From assembly GCA_026874595.1 (NCBI GenBank), contig CM049315.1:13638664-13702663 (forward strand): a DNA stretch of 64,000 nucleotides, written 5' to 3'. The first letter of the stretch is position 1, and each line of letters opens with the position of its first letter. The position numbers were made by a program, and so were the translations under genes. Of this stretch, positions 1-13,400 are shown in pieces. Source of the stretch: Sipunculus nudus. Taxonomy: Eukaryota > Annelida > Sipuncula > Golfingiida > Sipunculidae. Below the pieces are notes generated by a model. That model was not told the DNA's origin, did not search any database, and saw only the letters and a program-made list of their open reading frames with translations.

Positions 1-289
1 TGGCCTCAGTGGATGTGAGTTTGATATGATATGGCATATTTCTCTGTACCTGGGGTGTTCATCTATTTGAATTTGTGTAATACTGAGAGAGACCCTGTAT
101 TGTCCTAGTCAGCATCCTGGGCACTTCACTTTTTTGAAGAGGTTATATTTACAATTCATAATGATTGCTCCCCATAAAACTTGCATAGCATGACTTTAGG
201 CCTTTGACCATAATCACAGACCATGTCAGAGAATTTCCTGCAAAATCTATCTTGCTCAATGGATAGATTCAGTTATTATGGCCCGGTTT

Positions 290-960
290 GATTTCTCAAT
301 GAAATCTCAACAAGAACAGGCTTGTCTTCCTCATAGTGACATGGACGATTGGTACCTATGAGGACTATCCATTTTGAATTACAGGTTTGTAGGAATTCCA
401 ATAAGGCTACCAGACCAAAATCTGTGATTTTCTTTTTTGCTTCATATCTCAACAAAATCATGTTTGTGTTACATGTTCAGGGAGTTTGTGTAACACAAGC
501 AATAGCCAAATACATTATGTGTTAAATGGGGAGAACATGCTCCACCAAATCTACCAGTCATATACGCCTATTGGGACCTATAAGGGCTCCAGACCTATGA
601 AATGACACCCTGTTGGAATTCCAATATGGCGGCCATAGCACAATTGGTGAATTTGTTTCTTGTTTATTTTGAACATGCTTGTGTTTTCTCAAATTCACAG
701 GGATCATTGGTAGGCCTACTTTTGAGGACTCCATCTCTTTCTAATGACAGACCTGTCGGAATTCCAATATGACCACCAGAGCACAATTGATGATTTTCTT
801 TCACACAAGATATCTCAAATAGAATATGCTTGATCTTTCTCAGATTCACAGGGATGATTGGGGCCTATGAGGGCTCCTTCCCCATCAGAGTACAATTGGT
901 GATTTTGTATTACACATATTATTTCAGACATATCTTCTTTAATATGATTTGAACTAGTTG
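290..960. repeat. Degenerate tandem repeat, unit about 150 bp
   Basis: The string GGAATTCCAATA or a close variant recurs at about 392, 615 and 768. It is followed each time by related text (GCACAATTGGTGATTTT, then CTCA.ATTCACAGGGAT.ATTGG, then CCTATGAGGGCTCC). Spacing between the last two copies is about 153 bp, and other copies are interrupted. The copies are old and diverged. One copy contains AATATGGCGGCC (623-634), which fits the YY1 consensus, possibly by chance. Confidence 0.5.
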
Positions 961-2884
961 GAATTTCGTTCCCTCAGGCATATTGATAAAATCCTGTTTC
1001 TGTTAGTCATATTTTTAAACTATAAACTTAACTTTTTACCCATATGTTAATTAGTCCAGCACTGCCAGAAATGTGGGGCCCTCTGGGGACCATTGTTGGA
1101 CCAAATTTCAAGTCTTCATTGGAACAAGAATATATTCATGACTGATAGTGATATGATCATTTGTGACTGAAAGTAATGTTTGTTGGGAACCACAGATTAA
1201 TGGGGGGGGGGGCACTTATTAGTGCAGGAGCATGTGTAAGGACAAGCATGGTAAAAATAGATTTACCTTTCAAGAATGAAAATACACTTTTTAGCAAAAA
1301 AATAGCACTGAGGTAAGCAAGTTGTTACACTGAACAACTTCTGCTCATTCTTTGTATTAATATGAAGTTTCTGTTAAAGAGCATCTGTTGTGGTTCCCAT
1401 GATAGAGGAGTGGCAGTGAAAGAGAAGTTTTGCTCTAGATACTGCTTGAAGATGCTAGCTGTTTAAAATCCATGTTAGTGTTTTACAGATTACTATTATG
1501 GGCACTTGCTTAAGTTGGCTTGTGGGTCCTATTATTCTTGCAGAAAGTTTGTGGCTCTTTGACATGTCATCTAATATAATACTTATGGTGACTTTACCCC
1601 CATTTAACACAATTTCTCCCTTAATTTGACTTTGTCATTATGGCTTAATTCCCTTAAAATACTGCTCAAATGCTTAAGACCTGAAGTAATCTGTTTATAA
1701 AGACTAAAGACTTTCAGTTGAATGGTGTTTTTTTCAGAGCTGGCATGTCACAAACATTTGTATTTGACCTTTGAAGACTCTCGTTCTCAGAATTGAAATT
1801 CTGAGGAGGAACTCTCTCTGTTTGTGGTCATCCAGGTGTATTGCAACTCTGCAATATAGGGACCTTGACTTAATGGTCAAGGTCAAAAATATATATTAGG
1901 TGCGAATCTCTTACTGAATATTTCTCTGATCAAAGGTTTTAGTTTTTGAAAAATCATCCATAGCACAAACATAGGCAAGAAAACAGAAACAAATGTTTTT
2001 GATGATGGTGTTGCCTTCTATGGGCCCCCAGCCCCCCCCCCCCCAAAAAAAAAAAGAAAAAAGAATCAAGTATAAATAAACCCATCAACCCCTATAAAAA
2101 ATGTTCACTCTCTCTGTTGCAAATAACAAATTATTAATTTTTGTTATAGTATATCATCAGCATTGGTAGAAATTAAGTCATTGTCACTTGTCTAACTTTG
2201 TATATTTTTCTTCAACTTTTTCTTAAAAACCATACACTGAAGAGTTATATCATGATAATAACATCAAAATAGAATGTTATTTGTAACCTAAGTATTTAAA
2301 CTTGAATATTTACTTATTTGGCAGGAACTGATTTATCAATGATGATAAAATAATCATAGATCTGCTTGGTAAACCAAATAAACTCCTAATTGTTGCTGTA
2401 AATAAAGATAAGTGTTTTACTGATAATTTTATCAAGATAAATCTAGCACCAAAAAAACATACAGGAACATTTTTACTGCTGGTTTAAACAAGTCTGGTTA
2501 AAAATTGCATATTTGATTATTTTGTGGTTTTTAACACAACATTTGTTCACATGAAAATAAATAGTAAATACAATAAATTAGATATGTCCTGATTGACCTT
2601 GGATAGGAATCAAACAACAAAATCATGTTTCAATGTATAAACAAGTCAGACTTCCTGGAATTCAACTTAACTTGTGGTTAAAGTACTGATGAATAACTTA
2701 CTTAATTATATATGACTATAAGTGGCATATCTGTGCATTAAGCAGATTGGTTGATTCAGTTGAAACCACTGATTGCCAGTGAGTGAATAATATAGGCCAC
2801 CCAAGCTATAATAGCAAGTAACTGTAACATTCCTTTGATCTAATCAACTTTTAAGGTTTTCGCTGGTCTGGCCTTTCATTTCAG
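961..2884. other. AT-rich intronic sequence, no gene seen
   Basis: No supported gene. Visible items are a G11 run at 1202-1212, a C13/A11 run at 2032-2055 and a 9-bp inverted repeat of GACCTTGAC at 1861-1884. Stop codons are frequent in all frames. Confidence 0.6.
1861..1885. promoter_or_regulatory. Inverted repeat of nuclear-receptor half-sites
   Basis: GACCTTGAC (1861-1869) and GTCAAGGTC (1876-1884) are exact inverted copies separated by TTAATG. The right arm reads TCAAGGTCA (1877-1885), the extended half-site bound by monomeric nuclear receptors of the ERR/NR5A type. It lies outside the large repeats that carry the same motif further right. Function is untested. Confidence 0.25.
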
Positions 2885-3036
2885 GGACTGCCACACGAGT
2901 GCCGTCTAACCTATGGTTTACACTTGGTACTCTTTTTGTTTTGCACATACTCGCATTATTGATTCCCGTCAGTGCCCTTTCGTCTTTTCTCCAAGATCAG
3001 CAATTCATTGTTGTGCCATTTCTGTCTTCTTTCCGG
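2885..3036 (+). other. Exon-like segment, unknown product
   Basis: A strong acceptor (pyrimidine-rich CTGGCCTTTCATTTCAG ending at 2884) and a donor (CGG|GTAAGA, GT at 3037) bracket 152 bp. One frame is open across it, starting after two bases and ending in phase 0, which matches the phase 0 start of the MAML exon at 23543. The 50-residue translation is hydrophobic (around LWFTLGTLFVLHILALL) and does not resemble Mastermind or any family I recognise. It could be an alternative or poison exon, an exon of another gene, or chance splice sites in intron. Confidence 0.15.
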
Positions 3037-5576
3037 GTAAGAAGCAATGCCAGTCATAGAGTCTTTATAGTCATGTTGTCTGAAACTAAAAAAAATGGGA
3101 CAGACAGTAATCTTTCTGAAAGGAAAGTGATTAGTCTGGAATGAAACCATGCATAGTACGGGTAAATTACTAGACTTGTCTTGTGGGCGTGGTTGTGAAA
3201 TTGGGTTCATTAAAAATGCTACACTTAACCCAAAGTTAAAACCTCAAAATGCTAAGCTCCAATTCATTATTTCACCAGTGTGTTTTTATTGTGCAAAAGA
3301 CTTAAGCTGGTGTTGATCAGGCATTGGATCTAGATCGGCAGTCGACTCTTTTTGTTTGGTTCCCTCATCAACACAAGCAGCCACTGATGAGAATAATAGT
3401 GAAGGTTGTTGGTGAGAAATTGTCTGGTATTTGGTGTGGAAAGCGGATTAACTAGCCTGGCTGGAATATGAGAGCTTCATGGCAAAACCTTCATTAGTGA
3501 ATTGATTGATATCAAGGAGACAGAATTGTCCAGGTTCTTTTATGAATGAAAATCCAGAATGTGAGATGGTAAAGATATTATATGAAACACAACAAATTTG
3601 GCATTATCAAACATTTTCATTGCTGTAAGAAATGAAGATTAAATATGTAATTAAGTGTAAACAAATTAGGTAAGTGTAAACAAATTAGGTTTGGAATGTC
3701 CTTTGTAATTAAATTGTTAGGTTTAGAGGAAGTTAAGCAAGGAGTTAGCAGAAAATTATATATTATAATCCATAATATTAAAATATTTAAAAAAAATGAA
3801 TAATTGCTTTTATGTTTTAGATGGCATGAGAGTTTCTGTGTGAAAAATAAAATGAAGCTGATCAGAAAAAAAAGTTTCCAATATTTTATTTGTTTCTGAT
3901 ACACTTGATTTTTCTAAATTAATCAACCAAATTAAGGCATCACCTGTTGGTTATGGTAAACTGTTTCAACATAAAACCATACAATCAATACTTGAAACCT
4001 TATTATTTTTCACTGTCTTGGTCAAAATTCATATACCATTGGAAGAGATTGGCAGACTAGTAAATGCAATATGTTTTTGCCTGTTTATTGTTGATTTGCT
4101 TTAGCAAGGTATTAATTAACTGGTTCGTGTTGTACTTCTGTATCTGCTGGAATGTTTCATGTTTTGCTGATTGAGCATGTCTATGATTTTATGGGAATAA
4201 GATTTAATTTTATAGGTTTCTAGTTTTATATTTTGCTTTATTCTGCATTGTGTACACATTTATATCATTAAAATAGATCTTGCTAAATGCATTATAGCTA
4301 GGCTTACTGACTGATTCAGCCAACCGAATATCATTTATAGTTCCCAAGAGAATATAAGTCAGAATTAATTGAAGGATTTATCTAATTTAAGCTCTTTCAG
4401 CGTCTGTTGTTTTGAAGGACTTATGAGATTAAATGAATCAGATGCTAGAGGACTATTCATGTACACTGTGTCACCGTTTATGAGAGAAAGACTAAATCTG
4501 AACAGGTCTGTTACAAAGATAAATAGAATAATATGTATTACTCAATTGGCTAGTTCATCACCTGCTATGAGAACTATTTTTATGTGTCTCACTTATCTAC
4601 AAGGGATATTAATTTCCTGCAATTTAGGACTGTATACTTTTCTCCATGGACCCCAGCTGCCATGTGCTATATGTCCTCAAAATGATTTAAGATTGTTTAT
4701 CAAACTTTCCCATGCTTAGTATAACAGTACTATGACAAGTTAGCCAAGATTGATTTTGGGGTCAAGAAATTTCAACCCAAAGAACTGCTTATTTGAGCAC
4801 AAACTCAGTTTTAAGGTTTCTTAGTCTTTGAGCAGCATATGCAAGTTTAAGAAATTCATGGACAGCACTTATTATTAAAAAACCACATGGCAGCTTCAAT
4901 GGCACACTTATTTCATGAATCTCATATTTATAATTAAAAAGAAATGAAAAAAAATTAAATTATTCAATTCTTATTTTTAAGGAAAATGCTTATGATATTT
5001 TTCATTCTGTCCTTTTCTTCATAAAAACTATTAACATATGAATTAAAGGAGACCTATTTTGTCACATGTAAAAATCTTTAAATTAAAGATAATAAAAATT
5101 GTTTGAATAGTTTATCCTTTTAAAGGTTTACCTATAGATAGACAATACAATGAAGCATACATTTTGGTTTGAGAGCCAGTTAAAGTCTCACATAAATTAC
5201 ATGGAAAATGTACATTGAAAATGTTACATGAAAGCCATGCCAGATATTGAATCAAGAAAAATAATCTTTTTAATTTAAATAATATAAGCCTCCTTAGCTT
5301 TCTTTTATGGTATTACATAAGTTTCTTTGGGTTAATGAGTCAACATGTGCCAAATAAGGGCAAAAAGACTTATTTATTCCTATTATTTATTCCTATAAAA
5401 GGAGCATAGTTTGGATGTTGATCGCAAAATTCTGAGTGATAATAAAAAATTTAAGCATAAACCAACCCACCGTGAGTAAAACTGTGAAAGCCAGGAGAAC
5501 TCCCCAAGGTCGCAGGATGTATAAGGATCACTTTTTCCTCTGCCTTGAAGAACTCTTCGGCTGACATGTCTCGCAG
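3037..5576. other. AT-rich intronic sequence, no gene seen
   Basis: Nothing gene-like is supported. A short tandem duplication of TAAGTGTAAACAAATTAGG lies at about 3651-3690. An open frame of about 116 codons at 4369-4719 lacks an ATG start and any recognisable motif. Confidence 0.55.
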
Positions 5577-5783
5577 ATGAATACTGCACACATTTTTTAC
5601 GTTACTCTTTCTTTAAGTTGCGTCAGTGGTTACACCTCTGGGCATTTGGCTATCAAAAGTTGTGCCTGGTTGAACCCCGGGTTAGTTACTGCCGATGAAG
5701 ACCATAAACCCTCAGGCTTCACTTATGTAATTGCTGCAGAGGAAGACGGTGTTGTCGGCAAAAAATTAAGACCCGTGAGTTAA
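5577..5783 (+). other. Short ATG-initiated ORF with exon-like borders, unknown
   Basis: An ATG follows TGTCTCGCAG directly, so 5577 could be the first base after an acceptor. A second acceptor-like CGTCAG ends at 5626. The frame stays open for 68 codons to a TAA, and a GTGAGT donor core sits at 5775 just before it. The translation ends with an acidic and lysine-containing stretch (EEDGVVGKKLRP). I do not recognise it. Base composition is less AT-rich than the flanks, so it may equally be a conserved non-coding element. Confidence 0.12.
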
Positions 5784-8700
5784 GCCTTGGCCATTTAGTA
5801 TATTATCTCCTTGTTTTTAGGCCCATTACTTGTACATGGTAATAGCGTTAGGTACTGAGGGCCCAGCACAAGTCAAAATATGATCTATAAAAAGTGTTGG
5901 TTAGTTCCATCATATCTTTCTGGAGTGAAAGGTTTATTCCATTTGGATTCATGTATAATTTAATTCACCGTTGGCTAAGAAGGAAGGAGGCGACTCTTGG
6001 TATGGTATATTGTATGTCCTCTGTAAGACACTATTCAATTTACTACAGGTAAGGATTAATGTGAGCTTTGCAGACATTCTTATGGGGTGTTTTAGCTTTT
6101 GGTTGGGAATTGTCATGTTTTGAGAAAGGAGTTGTCTCAGTTGTATGGTAGACTTGTGTTAATTTTGAAATTTCAAAATTTAAAACATGATTTCACAGAG
6201 TTTAACTTTGACATGTAAATCTTCATATTTTGAAGGAGAATGTCGTATGCATAATTTGTTATATTTTACCTCTTTGGAACCAACTCCTTGAAGTCTGCAT
6301 GTTCACTGCATTTCTTAGTCTCTATTTCTGTTCTGTTGATACCTGTTATTTATCTGTTTATTCAGAGACAAGGAGAAAGTTTGAGAATTAATAGTAGATA
6401 GATCTAAGTCACATGTACTTTTATTTATTCATTTACTGAATTACAAGGTATAATTTAAAAAAAAATATAGAAGCAATGTGTAGCAATACCTTTCAATGGA
6501 ACCAATTACCCTTTGGGTGAATTAATCATTAATGTCTTCTTGAGTGGTCTGTACATTCCTGTGATGCACTTTACATTAATATTCTGATCAGAGATATGAT
6601 TTATAGCAGGTACAGTAATAATGGTATAATAAATTAGTTCCCCAAAGCATATTAGAGAAAAGTATCACAGATGACACAAAATGTCGAAAGAAAGTTACAA
6701 AACACAAAAATTCCATTGAAACATTGAAAGATCATATGCAATATCTGATAAGTCAACTAATCTTCATCTTTTAACCATATGTCTCCTGGTATAAATTTTG
6801 GAAATCAGCAAAAAGAAGATTTTAAATGTGCCTTAAATTGACCATGAGATAATCACAGAAATTTTAACCATTGATATTTCCTGGACTTGGATAAAAGAGT
6901 ATATTATCTAAGCAACAATTTCGTCAGCGCAACATGCTAATGTGATCTGTCTCAGATATTTTTAACCTTTCATTACTGTCCACAAAATGTATCATTTAAC
7001 CAGTTATATTCAGTGGTATAGATATTTTTTATAATTGAATGTTCAAGGGTTTTAAACTTTAATTTCCAAGACTCCAAGTGTCCTATATGTCGAGATAATT
7101 GCAAGTATTTCTTTTGCCAGATCACTCTGATAGTTTTTCTTGCCAATAATGTGAAAGTTATTGGAAATCAACATGGATTAAAAATTCTGAATGGCTGTAT
7201 TAATTATCATTAGTTTTACATTGTCTTTTGTAAACTTTTACTCGAGTTTCACATTTATGTTTGTTTTTTTTTCTTCTTGTTTGTTTGATAAAAACAATGT
7301 CAAATGTATGAAAGCCTTTGATCTATTTGATTTGTCCAGATCTGCCATGGTTGACATGGCTGAACCAGAAATACAGGAAAATTAGACATTTCCCAGGCTG
7401 GACCTGTGTCCTGGAGATAACCAATCTGAGGAATACCTTGCGGACATGAAGGCTTTCAATGTAGCATGAATACAGTCTGGCAGGCAGCGAAACATGTATC
7501 AAACAAATCAGAGTTTCTTGCCATGCAGACTAGAATGATTGTGTATAGCTTTGATGGTCTCCTTCATGTATAAGGTGATGAATTAAAATAACTTTTTGGC
7601 TGCACTCTTCCTGCTGAAATGTAAGCCACAACAGTTAAATAGGAGTCAAAATTAGACTTTCAATTGGAACCATTAGTTTCAAGCTTGCTGGAGCATCCCT
7701 TTGACATGCCGTTGCAGAGGGTTATTGAATTTTAACTTAATGTATCAGTACTTTGCAAGTGCTATTTAATCATACACAGGTTATGGTAATGTAAGAAAAT
7801 CACAAGGTTATTTAGTACCATGTTTGACATTTTTACATTGCTTGAACTTGAATTATTTCCCTCAAAGGAAAGATAGAAAAGTGTGTGGTTTCTTTATTTT
7901 AATTTGCATGTCTTTTTCTTAAGAAATTCATTTATATGAAAACAATATTGAAGCTTTTTGATGAAGAGAGAAGTTTCTTCTGTATGAAAGGAAGGTTGTT
8001 AAATTTTTGTGCTCAGGTGTTACACTGTTCATTTTGTTCTCTTGCAAATGAAAGATTACTGGCTTCATAAAGCAGAGCTTGTCAAATGAACAAAATAGAG
8101 TGAAAGAAAAAGTAAAGGAATCAAAATGTCCTCAACTTTAAGGTCCACTTGTATTGCACAGGATCTAGACTTCCAGGGTATGACATGAATATTTCTGAAC
8201 TTCACGGAGATGGACACTTTGCTCTTCTGTGTAAATTTTATTGACAGCTAGGGATTTCCTCTGAACTCAGCAACGTTCCTGCCAAGGTCATCTCCCTCAC
8301 ATTCTTTTAACCATGTGGTTTTACTTTTATTTTGTGTCACAATTATGTGGAATTCAAATTAAAGATAATTGGTAGCTGATATTTGAGAGCAGCAATATCA
8401 ATGGTTTGGTTAACATTGTTTGAATATAGTTAGATAAATGCACCACAGTGTTTCACATAGGCATGGTTATAGGTGATGTAACAATATTGGTTCTACACAG
8501 TAATCTGGGAATTTAATGTGAAGTTTGATAAGCTATCATACCATTAGCCAAGCAGCACTCATTATTCTGATGTTAATGTTGGAAGTGCATTTCATGAGCT
8601 AAATATTTCCTTGTTAAGTACCAATGAGCATAAAATATAAGGTTCAGGGCAGCCTTGTAACAGAGTGATATTTGACATTAACTTGGCTGTTGTTAGTCTT

Positions 8701-10079
8701 CCTATAGAAAATGAAGAACATTTAATAATATTAATTAACCATGTGGGATGAGTCTCTCAGCAGTAGTTTACAAATGTGGGCATTCTGGATTAAAGATTTC
8801 ATGTGGGCTGTTTCAGGGGAAAAAGGTGGTGTGTGGAAGCATATTAGCCTTGAGTGGGGTAACTTGGGCTTTAGATTTCTGATCCATCTGAAAACTGAAT
8901 AAATTTATTGACTTGTAAAGTTTCACAAAACAAATTTACTGGCACACATACCCCTCTCACAAAATTTACAATTTATTTGTTTTATCTTTAATCTGACCAG
9001 GATTTCAGACCTGTAGTTGTCACTCCATAAACATCAGTATATCCTGACTTTCATTGAAGTTTTTCTACATTTTTTTCAGAACTGCTCAACAATTTCTTCT
9101 TAACTGAACTTAAAATGTGGTGTGCCAATTAGTAGATAATATTGATGATTGGTTGTTTTTTTTCATAATCAATTAAATTGGTTGCATTTTGCATAATCAA
9201 TCACATCATATATCATATATGCACATCATATTATCCTGTAAAAAAATTTGTTAATCCTCTCATTTGAAAGACAGGACACAGTTGAGTATTAAAATTGAGT
9301 ATTAAAAACAGGATTAAACCTAACCTTGTCCAGCGAGAAAGGGGTTAACAACCCAGCCTTTACTTTGATCTTTCAGCAAATTTTACAAGTTACACTGAAT
9401 TAAAATAGAAGGTACATTAAATAATCAATTAATAATCAATCATTGGTCATTTTATTTAAACATGAGGAAGATCATCTTTAAAGAAAAAATGTTAAGCTCG
9501 GTATGAAATAAAAAATCAAATATGCACATGGATAAAACAATCTGTCTTAACCATTCTGTTGTTTATACATAATATTGTATTGTTCAATTCAAGTATAAAG
9601 TTTCACTTATATTGTAGCAAGTTTCCAAGAATAAATATAATGAGAAAAGTTACTATTTATATATTAAAAAGCTTTTGCTCTTCATCTTCTTAAAACATGT
9701 CTGTAAAAGATAATGTTCAACTTATGGATGTTGTAATTTATATACCAAGATATGGGGGAAGTTCTTTTGTATCCAGTCCTGACACAAACCATTACATTAT
9801 ACGATTTAGTAGTGAGTCAGTTTTAGCCCAAGGAATAGCCCTGTCAATTCATTTTATTTGCCAGTAGTGTGGAAGGATGCATAACAGTTTATTCTGATTA
9901 CAGTTAAAACAACAGGAGAGCGTGAATGGTCAGGGGACAGCGTCATAGTGCGTAGAGCTAAATCCTGCACATCATCATTATTATTGGTGGGTTTTTCTGG
10001 CTGTATTTTAATTGCATGGCCTCCATCCCCTTGGCGTCTAGACATGGTTTTACACACTGTGCTTGGAGTTGATAGTAGA
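5784..10079. other. AT-rich intronic sequence, no gene seen
   Basis: Long AT-rich stretch with no frame resembling a protein and no recognisable transposon. Only simple A/T runs and scattered direct repeats are visible. Confidence 0.55.
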
Positions 10080-10420
10080 AGATGAAGTGATGTATTGATT
10101 TGTTAGAACAGGCTGCGCCAACGTGAAATCACAAGGGAGAGGAGAGGGGTCTTCCCCAGGGGTCACTCACACCAAATATGGAAGAGCTGCTGTCGCCCTA
10201 ATAAGGTTACGGGGAGAGCTGGTCTGGTGCTCAGAACATTGTTTGTATGGGCTTGTGTGAAAACCTGTAGCCTGTCAGTTTTGTCTGTAGAGGCTGGCTT
10301 GCTGTCCAGCCGACACCACCGCCTGCCACAGTGCTGAGGAGATCCTCTTCATCACCCGTCCAGGGCTTCTCCAGCCGATGTTTCTCTGTTCACATGCCAG
10401 CAACCAAGAAAATATAACCC
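10080..10420. promoter_or_regulatory. GC-richer island in the intron, candidate regulatory element
   Basis: GC content rises visibly compared with neighbouring sequence (for example GCCGACACCACCGCCTGCC near 10309) without an extended open frame on either strand. It has no repeat character. In an AT-rich intron next to a developmental co-activator exon, such an island is a reasonable conserved non-coding element or enhancer candidate. This is inference from composition only. Confidence 0.22.
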
Positions 10421-13400
10421 TTTATTGACTGGTGGAGAATGAATGTTTCAGCTGGGTGGTTATCTCCATGGAACTCCTCTGTTCTTTATTGGTTCAGTAT
10501 TTCACACTTGTTTCCCATACAGTACCGGAATGCCAGCTCCATTCAGAAATGCTGTCCGGCAGGACCATAATACTGTTCACGGCAGTCCTGTGTTATTTCT
10601 GTAAACAGTTATGGGCTATAACCTTTCCCCTGCTGTATGAAAGCTTTAAATCAGTATTCTTTGGACATTGGAAAATTATTTTAAAAAATAAAATCTGCAA
10701 CTACCTTATCGGTAATAAACTATAAAATAAATTTACATATACCAACAGAACTATAAATAAAATAAAAAAAAGTAGCAAAACCGTGTGAGTATAAAGCTAT
10801 AATATTTATAACATTATATCTAAAAAGCTCTAATATTTATAATATTATATCTTTAAAGCTATAGTAATTATAATATTTTCTCCCTTTCAGGAGGATTTGT
10901 ATGTGACAGGAAATGCACTAAAAGTGTTGTGTATGTGTTAATACATGGTGATGTGCAACATGATGTCCAGTACTCAATTCAAGATGTGGTGTCACTTAAA
11001 GTGTGTTGTTCTTCCTGTGAAGTTTAGGAGTACCAGCTGGCCCAAATTCAGCAAATGATACAGCAGTACAGCTGTATAGGAACATAAAGAACTAAATGTA
11101 AACCTTTGTTTGACTAGTTTATAATTTGCTCATTGTTACTTACATCTATAAAAAAAATTCTGAATACATGAAAGGAATATCATTTAAAATAGTGTTATTC
11201 TTAAATTGGGACTAATTTGAGTCTTGAGATAAGTGTTATAAGATTTTCCAATCACGTTTCACGATGGGCAGTCATTTTGCTCACCAAATAAAGTTTCTAA
11301 TTTTATGATCATAACTGAATGCAGCAGAAAGTTCAGTTTATTGCATTGGGATGGTAGCATATGGGACAGGTTGATGTGTTGTTAAGTGTAATTTGTTCCC
11401 TCGGACTATGTAACATGATTTATATGGAATCCTAATGCCAAATTATAACCCCACTTTGCTGACTGCTGAACAGGAAGTAGATGGGTGTAGGAGAAAAAAA
11501 ACTCCTAAACATTTTAATTCTGTGGAGTGCAGTGTTCTTTGAATGTATCACCTTTGTTCAGGGTCATGTGGAATGCTAAGCATGCACAGAGGTCCCAAGT
11601 GTGCCATGTGACAACGGGATACACTAGAAGGGGTATTCCCACTGTGGATAAACAGTGTTCTGAAGAAAGCAAAGGGCAGACCTGGGGACTTGATTCTTAC
11701 TGGATTATCACCACTTAATATGTCCCTGGTATTATCAGCCGGGCTCCTGGTATCTGTACATGACAGCCTCTTTCTCACAAGGGTTGACATGGAAAGGCCA
11801 AGTGTGTGTTTGGACTGTCACATGTAAGAAGGCAGGACAAGCTATTATCGGACTCAAGCAGACCTTGACCGCTTGCCTGTATTGTGAAGCCCCTATTGGA
11901 TGCACAGTTTGTAGGGCACTCTCTTCAAGCTACTGAGTTGGGCATTCACGTGGGGTTACTATTTATGAGATCCTCTGAGCAGAGGAACTGCTGGGCTTCA
12001 TCCATGCCTTTTGTCAGTTGCGGCTTGATGCCATCCGGGGCTACTTAGTGGTGCCAGTAAATGTATATCCAGGTGTTTCTTGGATTAAAGGATCCTCTAG
12101 CAACCCTTGATCACAATGCCAACAGTCCCAATGTCTTTCTTTGACTTAGCCTTTGAAGAGGCAACAATGGGTGCAATCACAGTGGGAGATTACTTCTGAC
12201 TCTTCGACTGCAAATAACAAAAAAGACCAGATCTCAGGTTTAAATAAACCGTTCGGAATCTTTAATATAACAGCCTACTTGTGATACTGAATATCACATT
12301 ACACCTGGCACTTTTCAGTGAAACCCAAACTCTTTTTTTCTGAATTGTTAAAAAATTAATTTCATCTTCACTAAAAGAAGTTTCTTGTAATCTCTCTTTT
12401 GGTAAGGAATAGTTAACTGTCAAACAATTTCCTGACTAGTTTCTGCACTGGCATGGAATCATTATCTGCATCTGTTTCAGAAGCATCATATCAACTTAAG
12501 GCCTCTTGGAGTGCAGTCAGCCAGACAGAGCTATCAGCCATTACTATGGTTATGGCCTTGACTTTTTCCTACTCTGTTAGACCCCAAGCCTCTAAATTAA
12601 TATAACCAGTAACTGAAATGTTTCCTTTGTGGATTGTCATTGCCCAGTGGATACTTTAAACTGCTCCGTCATAGTTCTTGAAGGTTAACTCATTGAAGGT
12701 AAATAAAGATGCATCATCTTGGCTGTTAATGTGATAGCATCGCACTTTTTTACAAAGCAGTTCTATAAAATACTAGTCTCTCTAGTGTATATGTGTTACT
12801 TTACATGTAGCACTATTTGCATGGACATTTTAAATATCATTTTCATATATCATTCAGTATTATCTTATTTTTTGTTTATTCTAAGATTTAAATTTTAAAG
12901 AATGAATGAGAGTAATTTGAAATTTAGACATATTTTATAATGGTTTATTAAGTTTTAATATGTTAATTGCATAAATATTAATACAAAGTACTCATTCATT
13001 ATTTGATCTTGACTGGTTGGTTGTGATCAGTCAGTATGAAAATATTTTCAAATATTTTGGGTCAGATTGAAATTTGAAAAATATATTTACCAAATTTGTT
13101 TAGATTACAGATTTTGATGTATTTAAAATATTGTAGAGATATTAATGTGGATATGATGAACCTGACTATAGATGTTTCAGTCAGAGTTAGGAAGTGTAAT
13201 TTATTTTGGAGGTTGATGTAACATTTGTTGAGAAATACAGCTATTAATGAGGTAGTTCCCTCATCAGGATCATGTATGTTATGTCTAGAACAATTACTGG
13301 TCGTTTATTAGTTCTTTTTCCTCCACTGTGCAAGCCCCGGGCAGTGTGGAGCCATATGCAGCTTGCCTCATGTGGAGGTATTGGAGTTGACCAGCTGTTT

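Noticed and set aside
4369-4719. 116-codon open frame in the intron
   Set aside because: It starts with a non-ATG codon in AT-rich DNA and shows no protein motif.
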